Of a DNA stretch of 64,000 bases, positions 19,289-29,462 are shown one piece after another. This DNA comes from Pedobacter sp. AJM (GTDB taxonomy: Bacteria; Bacteroidota; Bacteroidia; Sphingobacteriales; Sphingobacteriaceae): the NCBI RefSeq assembly GCF_002197755.1, contig NZ_NHOT01000003.1:434001-498000 (forward strand). The letters are read 5' to 3'. A model generated the notes under the pieces. It saw nothing but the letters and a program-made list of their open reading frames with translations, made no database searches and was not told the DNA's origin. Made by a program: the position numbers and the translations under genes. Every line of letters begins with the position of its first letter. Position 1 is the first letter of the stretch.

Positions 19289-20083
19289 TCATTTCAAATA
19301 CCTTTTTAACTGATTTAATTTGAGCGTCCCAACACCTTCAGCAACCAGGGATGCATTTAATTTTGCGCCTTCCTCATTGGTATGGGTATGGTCTTTTTCT
19401 GTGAAAAACATTTGCACTTGCGTTGCTGATAATTTTGCGTATTTATCCTTGATCAATTGATTTAAAGGAATAAAACCGATCTTTTCTGCATGAGCCACCT
19501 CTTGTGCCCAATCCGCATATAGATCATTAACCAATACCACTTTTCCATCTCTTAACGGATTCCTTGGGATAGCAGAACATATTATTGCGATAGCCCCTTT
19601 TGCCTTAATATCATCAATAAATTTACGCAGGTACCACCCATAAGTATACACCACTTCTTGCTTTTGCTTTATGGGATTGTAGATATTTTTGCTTTCCATT
19701 CCAATCCCTTTAATGGTTCCGCGGGCTCGTGCCGTATCGTCAAGCGGACTGCTGTCATTGTGCCCAAACTGCATCATCACAACATCACCTTTCTTAATTT
19801 TGGCTAGCACAGGTGCCCATAAACCATTGGTTTGGAAGGTTCTGCTGCTTGTTCCGCCAAGGGCATCATTTTCTACATTAATTTTATCCGTATCAAAAAA
19901 ATCACTGATAAAACTTCCCCAGCCCCACAAATCACCATCTCCTTTCCCCTTTCCGTTTTTCACAGTAGAATCACCAATTAAAAATAGCGTTGGCTTTTCC
20001 GGTTGTTTTAACGTGATACAGGAAGAAATGATGATGCTGGCAGCCAATAAGATGAAGCATGAGGATGTTTTGTTTGATTTCAT
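19289..20083 (-). CDS. Rhamnogalacturonan acetylesterase, CE12/SGNH family (lipoprotein)
   Basis: 264 aa. The N terminus is a lipoprotein signal with lipobox IISSC, Cys22. SGNH hydrolase blocks are complete: FLIGDSTV with Ser39, the Gly block GGTSSRTF, QFGHND, and DHTHTNEEGA with the catalytic Asp-His pair. The enzyme removes acetyl groups from galacturonate of rhamnogalacturonan, allowing lyase attack. It is the distal gene of the PL11-CE12-CE12 run and is separated from the second esterase by 76 nt. The two differ enough (lipoprotein versus plain signal peptide) to act in different places. Confidence 0.92.
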   Translation of the reverse strand: MKSNKTSSCFILLAASIIISSCITLKQPEKPTLFLIGDSTVKNGKGKGDGDLWGWGSFISDFFDTDKINVENDALGGTSSRTFQTNGLWAPVLAKIKKGDVVMMQFGHNDSSPLDDTARARGTIKGIGMESKNIYNPIKQKQEVVYTYGWYLRKFIDDIKAKGAIAIICSAIPRNPLRDGKVVLVNDLYADWAQEVAHAEKIGFIPLNQLIKDKYAKLSATQVQMFFTEKDHTHTNEEGAKLNASLVAEGVGTLKLNQLKRYLK

Positions 20084-20159
20084 TGATGTAATTTTTCTTT
20101 TCTGGAATGATGATAGAGTTTTGTTTTATAAGGGTGCAGATTTATAAGCGTGCTGCTTG

Positions 20160-20927
20160 CTATAAAAGATAATTTTTCAATGTACATTTTTTTAATGCTT
20201 TAATCCCTTTTACTACTGATTGCGCATTTAATTTAGCCCCTTCCAGATTGGTATGGGTATGGTCGCCAGGAAAAAAAGATTTTACTTTTTCCGGTCCCAG
20301 GGCATCATATTGATCTGCCACGATTTTATTCAGATCTATAAAGTAAGCGTTTTCCTCTTGTGCCACTGTTGCGGCCCATTTCCCAAAATCCTGATCGGCA
20401 CGAAGCACCTTTCCGTTTTTAAATTCATTTCTGGGGATCATGGAAACCACAATGGGTATTGCTCCTTTGGCTTTTGTATCGCGAATAAATTTGCGAATGT
20501 ACCAGCCATAGGTGTGCACAGTTTCTGCCTTTCCATCTGGCCAGGTCAATATTTTTGTCTCTTCGCCTGTGCCTTTTAAAACACCTCTTCTACCTGCTTT
20601 TGTAGTATCGGGGATGCTTCCATCGTTGTGACCAAATTGCATGGTTACAAAATCTCCCGGCTTCAGGCTCTCTAAAACCTTATCCCATCTTCCTTCAGAT
20701 AAATAAGTCCTGGTACTTCTTCCGGCCATGGCATTATTTTCCACATGGATTTTTATGGTATCGAAAAGTGCGGCGATTGGTGTGCCCCAACCCCAGGTTT
20801 CCCGGTTCAGATTCCGAACGGTAGAATCGCCGATCATATGCAAGCTAGGCTCAACTGGTTTGATAAAAGCAGCTGAAACCATTAGAATGGCAGCCGTAAA
20901 AAGTAATTTTAAGGTTGTTAATTTCAT
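20160..20927 (-). CDS. Rhamnogalacturonan acetylesterase, CE12/SGNH family (secreted)
   Basis: 255 aa with a plain signal peptide (cleavage near residue 21, no lipobox). SGNH motifs: HMIGDSTV with Ser35, MAGRSTRTY, QFGHNDGS, and GDHTHTNLEGA at the C-terminal catalytic pair. It is clearly homologous to the neighbouring esterase at 19289, probably by duplication. It deacetylates RG-I. The gene lies 52 nt after PL11 in the same run. Confidence 0.92.
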   Translation of the reverse strand: MKLTTLKLLFTAAILMVSAAFIKPVEPSLHMIGDSTVRNLNRETWGWGTPIAALFDTIKIHVENNAMAGRSTRTYLSEGRWDKVLESLKPGDFVTMQFGHNDGSIPDTTKAGRRGVLKGTGEETKILTWPDGKAETVHTYGWYIRKFIRDTKAKGAIPIVVSMIPRNEFKNGKVLRADQDFGKWAATVAQEENAYFIDLNKIVADQYDALGPEKVKSFFPGDHTHTNLEGAKLNAQSVVKGIKALKKCTLKNYLL

Positions 20928-20979
20928 TTGATCTTATTTATTCAGGTTAAGCCATTCTAAAAGTAAAAATAAACGCATA

Positions 20980-22827
20980 TTACTTTTTAGGATCTACCAA
21001 TACGACATGAGGTTTTGGCGCCATTTTCATTCCATGACCGAAATAAAACCCTGTATGTGGTGGCTGGTTATAGCCTACATTTTGCCAGGCAATACTCAAA
21101 CGGTATTGTGGATCATGCATTAAGGTATAATTCCGGTATTCAGTTGGAATGATTGTGGTGTAAATCCGAAGGCTTTGATTGTCGGCAGCGCGAAGGATCA
21201 GTTCCTCACGCCAGTCGCCGAGGATATCTGCACTCAGTACCGGCGTAGCCTTAGTGCCGTTATTGGCCAGTGCACCATCAGCAGTTAAAAGCCTTCCATA
21301 GTTATACTTATCAATGTGGTTTCCATCTAAAAGTTCGCGCGAAAGATCGGCATCCCAATAAATTAAAAAATTGGCTGATTTTGGTTCCTCACCAATCCTG
21401 TTTCCCTTAATATCAAACAAGCCGTTTGAACCCGTCCACCACATTTGTGCACCCGTACGGCTATTGTCAATGTTATCGGCCACGCCTCTGCCCACATCCT
21501 CATCATCAGCTCCATGCCATAAAATTTCGCCAGTTTGGGCATCATAAAGTGCGGCCCCCGGACCTTTTGTACCTTCTTCAATTTCATGCACACCAAAAAC
21601 CTCCAGTCCGGGCCGTTCAGGGTCAAGATCAGTAACATGCATCGCATCCCCATGTCTTAAACCAGTGGTATATAAACCTTTGCCATTGTCATCAACACAC
21701 ATAGCACCGAATACGATTTCATCTTTTCCATCATGATCTACGTCTGCAACTGTCAGGTTGTGATTTCCCATTCCAGAATAAGGATTTGCTCCGTTTTTCG
21801 TATCAAAAACCCACCTTGAGCTTAATTTTCCATTTCGCCAGTCCCATGCTGCCAATACTATTCTGCCATAATAACCACGCCCCATCACCACACTGGGATG
21901 AATACCATCTAAATAGGCAATGCAAGCCGTAAACCGGTCTACCCTGTTACCGGAGTGATCATTTTTTCCATTTCCGCCTTTGCCACCCCAGGCACCAATA
22001 TTGCCCCGCCCAGGAATGTAGGGAGTTGTAGCCAAAGCTGCTCCTGTTTTGCCGCTGAAGATGGTGAAATATTCGGGACCATCCAGTATTTTACCCTCAG
22101 GGTTGCGGTAATCTTTGTTGGCATCACCAATTACTCTTCCTTTTCCGTCTACTGTTCCATCTGCAGTTTTACAGGCAAATTCTGCAAGGCCATCGCCATC
22201 TAAATCGTAGACCATAAACTGGGTATAATGTGCACCTTCGCGAATGTTTTTACCCAGGTTAATTTCCCATAAAAATGTACCGTCTAATTTATAGGCCTGA
22301 AAAATCGGGGGGTCTGTAAATCCATCCGAAGCATTGTCGCGGCTACGACCTGTTTGGTGCAAGATGATTTCATATTCACCATCACCATCCAGGTCGCCAA
22401 CAGATGCATCATTAGGCGTATAACCTGCAGGGGTTTTTAACGGGACAGTTAAATATTGCCGAACAGGTGTGTTAGCAGCCAGGGTAAATGCCTGGCTTGC
22501 GCTTTGTTCAAGTCCTTTAATGATCGGTTTTACAACATAATGTCGGTCTGAACCGGTATTCACATTCATATCAGTAAAGTTGGTGCCCTGGCTTAATGGA
22601 TGGGGATTTAGTTTTTGCTCTGTTTCATTTCCTGATTTGGCATAAAGATTAAAGGCAATGTCATCCGGATCGGTTCCTAAAATCCGCCAGCTGACGAAAA
22701 CAGCATTGGCACTTTTCCTCACCGCAACTAATCCACGTCCTAAATTTTCCATCTGGCGTTGTGCAAGCGTATTCACGGTAAAAAAGAAGATAAAGGCCAG
22801 TAAAAAGCAACCTGTTTTATTAAGCAT
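20980..22827 (-). CDS. Rhamnogalacturonan lyase, polysaccharide lyase family 11
   Basis: 615 aa from the ATG at 22827. This start begins the signal peptide (FLLAFIFFFTVNTLAQ), whereas the in-frame ATG at 22881 adds 18 residues that do not resemble one. PL11 enzymes cleave the rhamnose-galacturonate backbone by beta-elimination and use an eight-bladed beta-propeller with many calcium sites. Several calcium loops are visible: DLDGDGEYE, DLDGDGLAE and DVDHDGKDE. The conserved segments NIGAWGGKGGNG and MGRGYYGR are present. Its products would be substrates for GH105. It is first of a three-gene unit and divergent from the GH51 genes, with a candidate operator 159 nt upstream. Confidence 0.94.
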   Translation of the reverse strand: MLNKTGCFLLAFIFFFTVNTLAQRQMENLGRGLVAVRKSANAVFVSWRILGTDPDDIAFNLYAKSGNETEQKLNPHPLSQGTNFTDMNVNTGSDRHYVVKPIIKGLEQSASQAFTLAANTPVRQYLTVPLKTPAGYTPNDASVGDLDGDGEYEIILHQTGRSRDNASDGFTDPPIFQAYKLDGTFLWEINLGKNIREGAHYTQFMVYDLDGDGLAEFACKTADGTVDGKGRVIGDANKDYRNPEGKILDGPEYFTIFSGKTGAALATTPYIPGRGNIGAWGGKGGNGKNDHSGNRVDRFTACIAYLDGIHPSVVMGRGYYGRIVLAAWDWRNGKLSSRWVFDTKNGANPYSGMGNHNLTVADVDHDGKDEIVFGAMCVDDNGKGLYTTGLRHGDAMHVTDLDPERPGLEVFGVHEIEEGTKGPGAALYDAQTGEILWHGADDEDVGRGVADNIDNSRTGAQMWWTGSNGLFDIKGNRIGEEPKSANFLIYWDADLSRELLDGNHIDKYNYGRLLTADGALANNGTKATPVLSADILGDWREELILRAADNQSLRIYTTIIPTEYRNYTLMHDPQYRLSIAWQNVGYNQPPHTGFYFGHGMKMAPKPHVVLVDPKK

Positions 22828-23211
22828 AATGATTCTTATATTTAGGTTATCGGTTTTCGCAGCAGGCTTTAATATAAACATCAGTAAAAAATATACCCAA
22901 ATTTACATGTTGATAACCTAGAATTCCTGATGCAAATCATTTGAGCACCTTCTTTTTCAAACTTAAAGCATTCATTCATCATTCGTATCCTGTGGTATCC
23001 TGTTTATTCCGGGATACCTGAAGGCAAACCATCTGGCCGATTGCTGCAGTTTAAAAACTTTACAATAGCTTTGGCTGCAATACCCGTCCCGAAATCATGC
23101 CTGTTTGAATCATTATCCAGTACAATTATTACAGAAAATAATCGTATACATAACGTTTATTATCCTAAATATTTTACTTTTACATTTAGAACAGACCAGA
23201 TATTAAACCCA
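22828..23211. other. Divergent control region between PL11 and GH51
   Basis: 384 nt. It holds operator site 3 (22987-23002). The hairpin GGTATCC/GGATACC (22994-23000 and 23012-23018) overlaps the second half-site. On the minus strand a TAAATTTG box (22905 to 22898) fits a -7 element for PL11, but I found no -33 box at the usual spacing. Confidence 0.6.
22987..23002 (-). promoter_or_regulatory. Candidate PUL operator, direct repeat (site 3, divergent PL11/GH51)
   Basis: On the PL11 strand it reads CAGGATACCACAGGAT, the cleanest copy of the motif. It is 159 nt from the PL11 start and 209 nt from the first GH51 start, so one site could serve both directions. Confidence 0.5.
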
Positions 23212-25212
23212 ATGAAATTAAGTATCACATTAAAAAGCATTCTATATACCTGCATTTCCGCGTCATTCAGTATCATAACCATTCCGCAAACCTCAAAAGC
23301 ACAAACCACCACCATGGTTAAAGTTAAGGTTGATCAGCCTATAGCAAAAGTTCAGCCTAATATGTGGGGTGTCTTTTTCGAAGACATCAATTTTGGTGCT
23401 GATGGGGGTATTTATGCCGAACTCATTAAGAACAGATCATTTGAATTTACCAAACCACTAATGGGCTGGACCGTTCAACGCAAAAAAGCGAACGAAGGAG
23501 AGATTCTGGTTGTCAACCGGAAAGAAGTTAATTCCGCCAATCCACGGTATATTCAAATCAACAATGAGGGTGGTGTTTTTGGAATCACGAATGAAGGTTT
23601 TAAAGGCATAGGCGTGAAGAAGGGGCTTAAGTATCATTTCTCTGTGATGTATCGCCAAATGACACCTGGTGTAAAGTTGCGCCTGCAGCTTTTAGGCGCT
23701 AATAATGAAGTCATTGGCGAAGGCGAAATGACTCCGGCAAATAGTGGTGCCGAATGGCAAAAACAAGCTGCAAGTTTTACCGCCACCCAAACAGATCCAA
23801 AAGGAAAATTCGCCATTACTTTTGAAGGAAAAGGTAAGATCGATTTAGATATGATTTCCCTGTTTCCGGATGATACCTGGAAAAGCCGTCCGCAAGGTTT
23901 GCGCTCGGATATGGTACAGCTTTTGGCCGATATGAAGCCTGGATTTATCCGCTTTCCGGGAGGCTGTATTGTAGAAGGAACAGACCTTACTAACCGCTAT
24001 CAATGGAAAAATACCATCGGCCCCATCGAAGACCGGAAAATGATCATCAACCGCTGGAACACTGAATTTGCAAACCGTGCCGCTCCTGACTATTTTCAGA
24101 GTTTTGGTTTGGGTTTCTTTGAATATTTCCAGCTGGCAGAAGATATTGGCTCAGATGCCCTGCCCATTTTAAATTGTGGTATGGCCTGCCAGTTTAATTC
24201 GGGCGAGGTGGCAGCGCTGGATGAGCTGGATCCTTATGTACAGGACGCGCTAGACCTGATTGAATTTGCCAATGGTGATGTAAATACCAAATGGGGAAAG
24301 AAAAGAGCTGACCTGGGTCACCCGAAACCTTTTAACCTTAAAATGATGGGCGTTGGAAACGAAAACTGGGGGCCACAGTACCTGGAGCGATTAGCCATCT
24401 TCACCAAAGCCATCAAAGCAAAATACCCTGATTTCAAAATCATTAACAGTTCAGGAACAGATCCTGAAGGTGATCGTTTTGATTTGCTCAATACAACCTT
24501 AAGAAAAAACAAAGCTGATTTTATTGATGAACACTATTATCGCCCGGCAGATTGGTTTTTGAAAAATGCAGGCCGCTATGACAATTATCCAAGAAACGAA
24601 ACCAAAGTTTTTGTAGGAGAATACGCTGTTCACGCCAATCAGGATTATGTGGGCAGCAACCGCAATAACTGGCAAAGTGCACTGGCATCTGCATCATTGA
24701 TGACTGGCCTGGAAAGAAATGCCGATGTGGTTCAGATGGCCTCTTATGCCCCACTTTTTGCGCATATTGATGCCTGGCAATGGGCACCTGACATGATTTG
24801 GGTGGATAATCTCAGGTCTTACGGCACACCGGATTATTATGTGCAGAAGCTTTTTTCCACCAACAAAGGTACGGATGTAGTTGCCATTACCCTGGATGGA
24901 AAAAACATCACCGGCCAGGACGGACTTTACGCTTCATCTGTGATAGACTCAAAGAAAAAAGAACTGATCATTAAAGTTTCAAATAGCTCTGGTCAGCCAA
25001 AGATGATAGATTTTGATCTGGAAGGAAAAAGAAATTTGAAAAATAAAGGTACCGTAGAAGAAATGGCCAGTACCAATCTAAACCAGCTCAATTCTTTCAC
25101 TGATCCTGAAGCCGTTAGCCCTAAAATATCAGCGATAAAAATTAGAGATAAGAAACTCATTACCAACCTGAAACCCTACTCATTCAACGTTTTCAAGATT
25201 CCGTTTAATTAA
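23212..25212 (+). CDS. Alpha-L-arabinofuranosidase, GH51 with CBM4-like N-terminal module
   Basis: 666 aa from the ATG at 23212. An alternative TTG at 23041 in the same frame would add 57 residues that show no signal or homology and cross the divergent control region. The chosen start gives a signal peptide ending near SKAQ. Residues about 75-220 form a carbohydrate-binding beta-sandwich (CBM4/9 type). The GH51 barrel follows with GFIRFPGGC (244-252), acid/base Glu384 in GVGNENWG, and nucleophile Glu470 in [10 protein letters not shown]. It releases arabinofuranose from arabinan or arabinogalactan side chains. A second GH51 gene follows after 20 nt. Confidence 0.92.
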   Translation: MKLSITLKSILYTCISASFSIITIPQTSKAQTTTMVKVKVDQPIAKVQPNMWGVFFEDINFGADGGIYAELIKNRSFEFTKPLMGWTVQRKKANEGEILVVNRKEVNSANPRYIQINNEGGVFGITNEGFKGIGVKKGLKYHFSVMYRQMTPGVKLRLQLLGANNEVIGEGEMTPANSGAEWQKQAASFTATQTDPKGKFAITFEGKGKIDLDMISLFPDDTWKSRPQGLRSDMVQLLADMKPGFIRFPGGCIVEGTDLTNRYQWKNTIGPIEDRKMIINRWNTEFANRAAPDYFQSFGLGFFEYFQLAEDIGSDALPILNCGMACQFNSGEVAALDELDPYVQDALDLIEFANGDVNTKWGKKRADLGHPKPFNLKMMGVGNENWGPQYLERLAIFTKAIKAKYPDFKIINSSGTDPEGDRFDLLNTTLRKNKADFIDEHYYRPADWFLKNAGRYDNYPRNETKVFVGEYAVHANQDYVGSNRNNWQSALASASLMTGLERNADVVQMASYAPLFAHIDAWQWAPDMIWVDNLRSYGTPDYYVQKLFSTNKGTDVVAITLDGKNITGQDGLYASSVIDSKKKELIIKVSNSSGQPKMIDFDLEGKRNLKNKGTVEEMASTNLNQLNSFTDPEAVSPKISAIKIRDKKLITNLKPYSFNVFKIPFN

Positions 25213-25232
25213 TCATCCTAACCAAATATCAT

Positions 25233-26774
25233 ATGAAAAAGACACTTCTCTCCATAGCATTGCTTTGCAGTGCTATGTTTTCCGGTGCACAAACAGAAAC
25301 CCTGCTCAGCATTAAGCCGGCGGGTGATCAAACCGTGAGCAGGCATATTTACGGTCATTTCTCTGAACATTTAGGCCGGTGTATTTATGATGGTTTCTGG
25401 GTGGATGAGAATTCTACCATTCCGAATAAAGGCAGAATCAGACTGGATGTGGTTGAAGCTTTAAAAAAAATTAAAGTGCCTAATTTGCGGTGGCCTGGTG
25501 GCTGCTTTGCCGATGAATACCATTGGAGAGATGGCATTGGCCCCAGAAATCAACGCCCGAAAATGGTCAATACCAACTGGGGTGGCGTAACGGAAGACAA
25601 TAGTTTCGGTACCCATGAGTTTCTGGATCTCTGCAAAATGCTAAATTGTGAACCTTATATCGCCGGTAATGTAGGCAGCGGAACGGTAGAAGAAATGGCC
25701 AAATGGGTTGAATATTTAAATTTTGACGGCGTGAGCCCGATGACAGCCATCCGCAAACAAAATGGAATGGAAAAACCCTGGAAAGTAGCCTTCTGGGGCG
25801 TTGGAAATGAAAGCTGGGGATGCGGTGGTAACATGACAGCGGATTATTACAGTGATTTATATAAAAGATATGCAACCTATGCCAGGGATTATCCCGGGGC
25901 GCCCTTAAAGCGCATCGCCAGTGGCGCCAATGCTGAAGATTACAACTGGACAGAAACCTGCATGAAAAATATAGGTGCGGGCAGAATGTGGGGACTTACC
26001 CTTCACTACTATACCCTACCTACAGGAAACTGGAATGCCAAAGGCTCTGCAACAAAATTTGATGAGGAACAATACTTCAATACCATGAAAAATTGTTTAC
26101 GCATGGAAGAAATTGTCAGTAAACATGCCGCCATTATGGATAAGTACGATCCGAAAAAGAAGGTGGCCCTGGTGGTAGACGAATGGGGAATCTGGACGGA
26201 TGTAGAACCCGGTACAAACCCTGGATTTCTCTACCAGCAAAATAGCTTGCGCGATGCCCTCGTAGCGGGTACCACCCTGAACATTTTCAACAACCATTCA
26301 GACCGGGTGAAGATGGCTAACCTGGCCCAAACTGTAAATGTATTGCAGGCACTGATTCTAACCGAAAAAGACAAAATGCTGCTCACGCCTACCTACCATG
26401 TATTTGATTTATATAAAGTACATATGGATGCAAAGTACCTGCCAATTCAATTTACTAGTCCAGATTATACCTTAGGCGATAAAAAAATGGCGGCCTTGAA
26501 TGTTTCTGCTTCGCAGGATTCTACCGGCGCCGTTCATATTTCACTGGTTAACCTGGATCCAAAAAATAAAATCTCGTTAAACACCAATCTGGGTAATTTG
26601 AAATGGAAAACTGTAACCGGACAAATCCTAACTTCAGCGCAGCTAACGGATGTGAATACCTTTACGGCGGCCGATAAAGTTATAAATGCAAAATTTAACG
26701 GTGCTAAAAAATCAGGAAATATGCTTAAAGTAGAATTGCCTGCAAAATCGGTAGTGGTTCTTGAATTAAAATAA
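25233..26774 (+). CDS. Alpha-L-arabinofuranosidase, GH51
   Basis: 513 aa with a signal peptide (cleavage near FSGAQ, residue 20). GH51 core: [15 protein letters not shown] (84-98), acid/base Glu193 in [11 protein letters not shown], nucleophile Glu317 in VVDEWGIW. It lacks the N-terminal binding module of its upstream neighbour and is nearer to the compact bacterial form of about 500 aa. The two paralogues probably take differently linked arabinose (alpha-1,2/1,3 branches versus alpha-1,5 ends), which is an inference. It is second in the run GH51-GH51-(small ORF)-GH43. Confidence 0.93.
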   Translation: MKKTLLSIALLCSAMFSGAQTETLLSIKPAGDQTVSRHIYGHFSEHLGRCIYDGFWVDENSTIPNKGRIRLDVVEALKKIKVPNLRWPGGCFADEYHWRDGIGPRNQRPKMVNTNWGGVTEDNSFGTHEFLDLCKMLNCEPYIAGNVGSGTVEEMAKWVEYLNFDGVSPMTAIRKQNGMEKPWKVAFWGVGNESWGCGGNMTADYYSDLYKRYATYARDYPGAPLKRIASGANAEDYNWTETCMKNIGAGRMWGLTLHYYTLPTGNWNAKGSATKFDEEQYFNTMKNCLRMEEIVSKHAAIMDKYDPKKKVALVVDEWGIWTDVEPGTNPGFLYQQNSLRDALVAGTTLNIFNNHSDRVKMANLAQTVNVLQALILTEKDKMLLTPTYHVFDLYKVHMDAKYLPIQFTSPDYTLGDKKMAALNVSASQDSTGAVHISLVNLDPKNKISLNTNLGNLKWKTVTGQILTSAQLTDVNTFTAADKVINAKFNGAKKSGNMLKVELPAKSVVVLELK

Positions 26775-26780
26775 TCAAAA

Positions 26781-26921
26781 ATGAATGACAATAGCATCAC
26801 GATTACCTTTTCTATATTCGCCATTCCTCACCAGGTTGAGGTCCAAACTATTTATGATACGAGCAGATCTGACCAAACACTAAAAGTCAATGTTATTTTA
26901 AATAACCAGCAGCTGTTTTAA
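26781..26921 (+). CDS. Possible 46-aa small protein between GH51 and GH43
   Basis: An ATG at 26781, 6 nt after the GH51 stop, opens a frame ending in TAA at 26919-26921, 3 nt before the GH43 start. It encodes 46 residues beginning MNDNSITITFSIF and ending LNNQQLF, alternating like beta-strands, without a signal peptide or known motif. The tight spacing on both sides resembles operon translation coupling. It may equally be a leftover fragment of a larger gene or chance. I do not recognise it. Confidence 0.35.
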   Translation: MNDNSITITFSIFAIPHQVEVQTIYDTSRSDQTLKVNVILNNQQLF

Positions 26922-26924
26922 CAG

Positions 26925-27860
26925 ATGAGAAGATTATTTTATATCACAATACTACTCTTCTGCACACTTTATAATGTTCAGGCACAATCAAAAAAAGAGG
27001 TTTACCTGTTCGCCTATTTTAAAAATAACGGCCAGGATGGTTTGCACCTGGCCTATAGCCATAATGCCTATCAATGGACCGCTTTGAAGAATGATTCATC
27101 TTTTTTAAAACCTGCCGTAAGTAAAGATAAGTTAATGAGAGACCCTTGTATCATTCGTGGTGCAGATGGATTATTCCATATGGTGTGGACGGTAAGCTGG
27201 AAAGATAAGGGAATTGGTTATGCCAGTTCAAAAGATCTTATCCATTGGAGTGAACAACAATTTATCCCGGTCATGATGAAAGAAGAAGGTGCCAGAAATA
27301 CCTGGGCACCAGAAATTACGTATGACAGCGACACGAAAAACTATATGATCTACTGGGCATCTACTGTAACCGGAAAATTTACGGAGACGGCTTCTGCCAG
27401 GGAAGATGCCTATAACCATAGAATATATTATACCACCACGAAAGATTTTAAAACTTTTTCTGAAACCAAACTGCTTTATGATCCTGGGTTTAATGTCATT
27501 GATGCATCCATTATAAATGATCAGGGAAGATTTGTAATGTTTTTAAAAGATGAAACGCCTGAACCGGTGCAGAAAAACATTAAAGTGGCTTATGCAGATC
27601 AGCTTACAGGCCCCTATTCAAGGGCGGGCGAGGCAATTACCGGAAATTACTGGGCCGAAGGGCCTACCGCACTAAAGCTGGGAAAAAATTGGCTGGTGTA
27701 TTTTGATAAATACCGCGATCATCAGTATGGCGCTGTCTTATCATCTGATTTAAAAAACTGGAAGGATGTTTCCGATCAGATTGCTTTACCAAAAGGATTA
27801 AGACATGGAACGATTTTAACCATCAAACAAAATGAACTTAACAGATTGCTGAAACAGTAA
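26925..27860 (+). CDS. Glycoside hydrolase family 43-like protein
   Basis: 311 aa with a signal peptide ending near NVQAQ (residue 21). It is a five-bladed beta-propeller enzyme of clan GH-F. Candidate catalytic residues: base Asp73 in MRDPCIIRG, the pKa-modulating Asp in FNVIDASI (near 190), and acid Glu in YWAEGPTAL. The WAPEITYD segment (127-134) is the usual GH43 landmark. Typical activities are arabinofuranosidase, arabinanase, xylosidase or galactosidase. The neighbouring GH51 genes favour arabinan, but the subfamily cannot be settled by eye. It ends the plus-strand unit and is convergent with a CE12 gene. Confidence 0.85.
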   Translation: MRRLFYITILLFCTLYNVQAQSKKEVYLFAYFKNNGQDGLHLAYSHNAYQWTALKNDSSFLKPAVSKDKLMRDPCIIRGADGLFHMVWTVSWKDKGIGYASSKDLIHWSEQQFIPVMMKEEGARNTWAPEITYDSDTKNYMIYWASTVTGKFTETASAREDAYNHRIYYTTTKDFKTFSETKLLYDPGFNVIDASIINDQGRFVMFLKDETPEPVQKNIKVAYADQLTGPYSRAGEAITGNYWAEGPTALKLGKNWLVYFDKYRDHQYGAVLSSDLKNWKDVSDQIALPKGLRHGTILTIKQNELNRLLKQ

Positions 27861-27982
27861 CTTCAATTTTAAAAGCCTATAAATTGGCAGAACTTTGCTA
27901 ATTCTAAAACCGATTGTTGTTCTACATTTAAACTGACAGCGTTCCTCCCTTCAAATGACTACCTCAATTCGCAAGCCGGTAT

Positions 27983-29308
27983 TTAGTTTCCGTCAGGCTT
28001 AATCAAGCTGCTTTTCGGACTTTCAGGCCACCTCCAGCTCATCGGATCATCTGGCTGAGCTGGATCAAAAGTTGGCAAATCATTTATCAGATATTTCACT
28101 AATCCTAATTTTTGCTGTTGAATGCCAAGCACCACACATCTGGCAATTTCATAAGCCCCGAAGGGGTTAAAATGGGTATTGTCAGCCAAGGCTTTATCTT
28201 GTCCGGGATAACGGTTTGCCGGGTAATGCACAAAGGCTTTTTTAGATTGTACTTCTCCCATGGCATTAAATAAACTGGTGGTCATGGCATTTAAATCAAT
28301 TAAGGCCACATTTTCAGCTGCTGCTACTTTTCTGGCGGCATCCGGAAAATCGCCCAAAGTATTTTGAATTTTACCTTCCTGATCAAATGATCTTCTGCTG
28401 GTTGACGTTACAATTACCGGAATCCCACCTTTCTTTCTGGTTTCCGCAACAAACGTTTTAAGCCTTTCGGTATAAGATTGATAAGCACCATCGTGAGCAC
28501 CCTTCTCTTTTTGGTCATTATGCCCGAATTCGATAAATAAATAATCGCCCGGTTTCATTATACTCAAGATTTTGCTTAGCCGCCTGCTGCCGATAAATGA
28601 GCCCAAAGTTAAACCAGATTCTGCATGATTGGCAATGGCTACGCCGGGTTTAAAAAACCGCGGAATCATCTGACCCCAGGAGGCCCAGGGTTCATCATCC
28701 TGGTTTACTACAGTAGAATTTCCCGCCAAAAATACCGTGATCTGATCATCCACTTTGGTAAGTTCCATGGTCTTCAGCACCGTATGCCCGTCAAATTCCA
28801 GTGTAAGCTTATCATCCCAATCCAGTTTAGTAAGTTCACGAGGTTTTAAAGCAACCATCTGCCCTGCTGCAATATTCCTGTTTTTAATATTCACGATAAA
28901 AGTCTTGGTGACGAACTCCCCCTGCTTTGTTTTCACTTCCGCCAGCATTAACCTGCGCGATTCAGCCTTAACTGTGCTGGCAGTAGCATCATTTGCATCT
29001 CCCATGGTTAAGGTTACCCGGTAATTACCCTCAGGCACTGCTGCTGAAAAATAGAAAGGTTTTTTGCTTTTTATACCGCTGCCTGGAAAAGCTTTTTTAC
29101 CACTATACTTTACAGCTTGAACCACCGAGCCAAAATCAAAGCCATATTGTCCATTACTTTCAAAGCTGGTTTCAGGTAAAACATGCACATAACCTTTTAG
29201 GCCTTTTTCGGCTCCAAAGTCAAATCTCCAATGCGTTTGCTGTGCAAAAGAAGTGCCCGAAAGCAGTGTGAACAGAACCATTTTTAGAAAGGCAGACTTT
29301 GTATTCAT
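27983..29308 (-). CDS. Two-domain rhamnogalacturonan acetylesterase, CE12 type
   Basis: 441 aa with a signal peptide (cleavage near SFAQ, residue 23). Residues about 27-185 form a galactose-binding-like beta-sandwich opening WRFDFGAE. The SGNH esterase domain follows: FLAGNSTVV with Ser198, ESGLTLGSF, EFGHNDQ, and DNTHFNPFGA. In block I the usual Asp before Ser is Asn197 (GNS instead of GDS), and in block V Asp-Asn precede Thr-His. It is a third acetylesterase of the locus, transcribed alone with its own candidate operator 154 nt upstream. Confidence 0.88.
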   Translation of the reverse strand: MNTKSAFLKMVLFTLLSGTSFAQQTHWRFDFGAEKGLKGYVHVLPETSFESNGQYGFDFGSVVQAVKYSGKKAFPGSGIKSKKPFYFSAAVPEGNYRVTLTMGDANDATASTVKAESRRLMLAEVKTKQGEFVTKTFIVNIKNRNIAAGQMVALKPRELTKLDWDDKLTLEFDGHTVLKTMELTKVDDQITVFLAGNSTVVNQDDEPWASWGQMIPRFFKPGVAIANHAESGLTLGSFIGSRRLSKILSIMKPGDYLFIEFGHNDQKEKGAHDGAYQSYTERLKTFVAETRKKGGIPVIVTSTSRRSFDQEGKIQNTLGDFPDAARKVAAAENVALIDLNAMTTSLFNAMGEVQSKKAFVHYPANRYPGQDKALADNTHFNPFGAYEIARCVVLGIQQQKLGLVKYLINDLPTFDPAQPDDPMSWRWPESPKSSLIKPDGN

Positions 29309-29462
29309 AGGAAATCAGAATATTTTAAAATGAATGCCAAAACATTTATTGCTCATAAAATTGCCTGCGGATATACACATAGATGACCATTAATGAAACA
29401 GATTGGTTCTGGCTTAAGCCAAAGCTTAACACTCAAATATCCCAAAACTCATACATTAAACC

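Noticed and set aside
23041..23211. 57-residue extension of the first GH51 from a TTG codon
   Set aside because: It gives no signal peptide and lies in the divergent promoter region. The ATG at 23212 starts a signal peptide.
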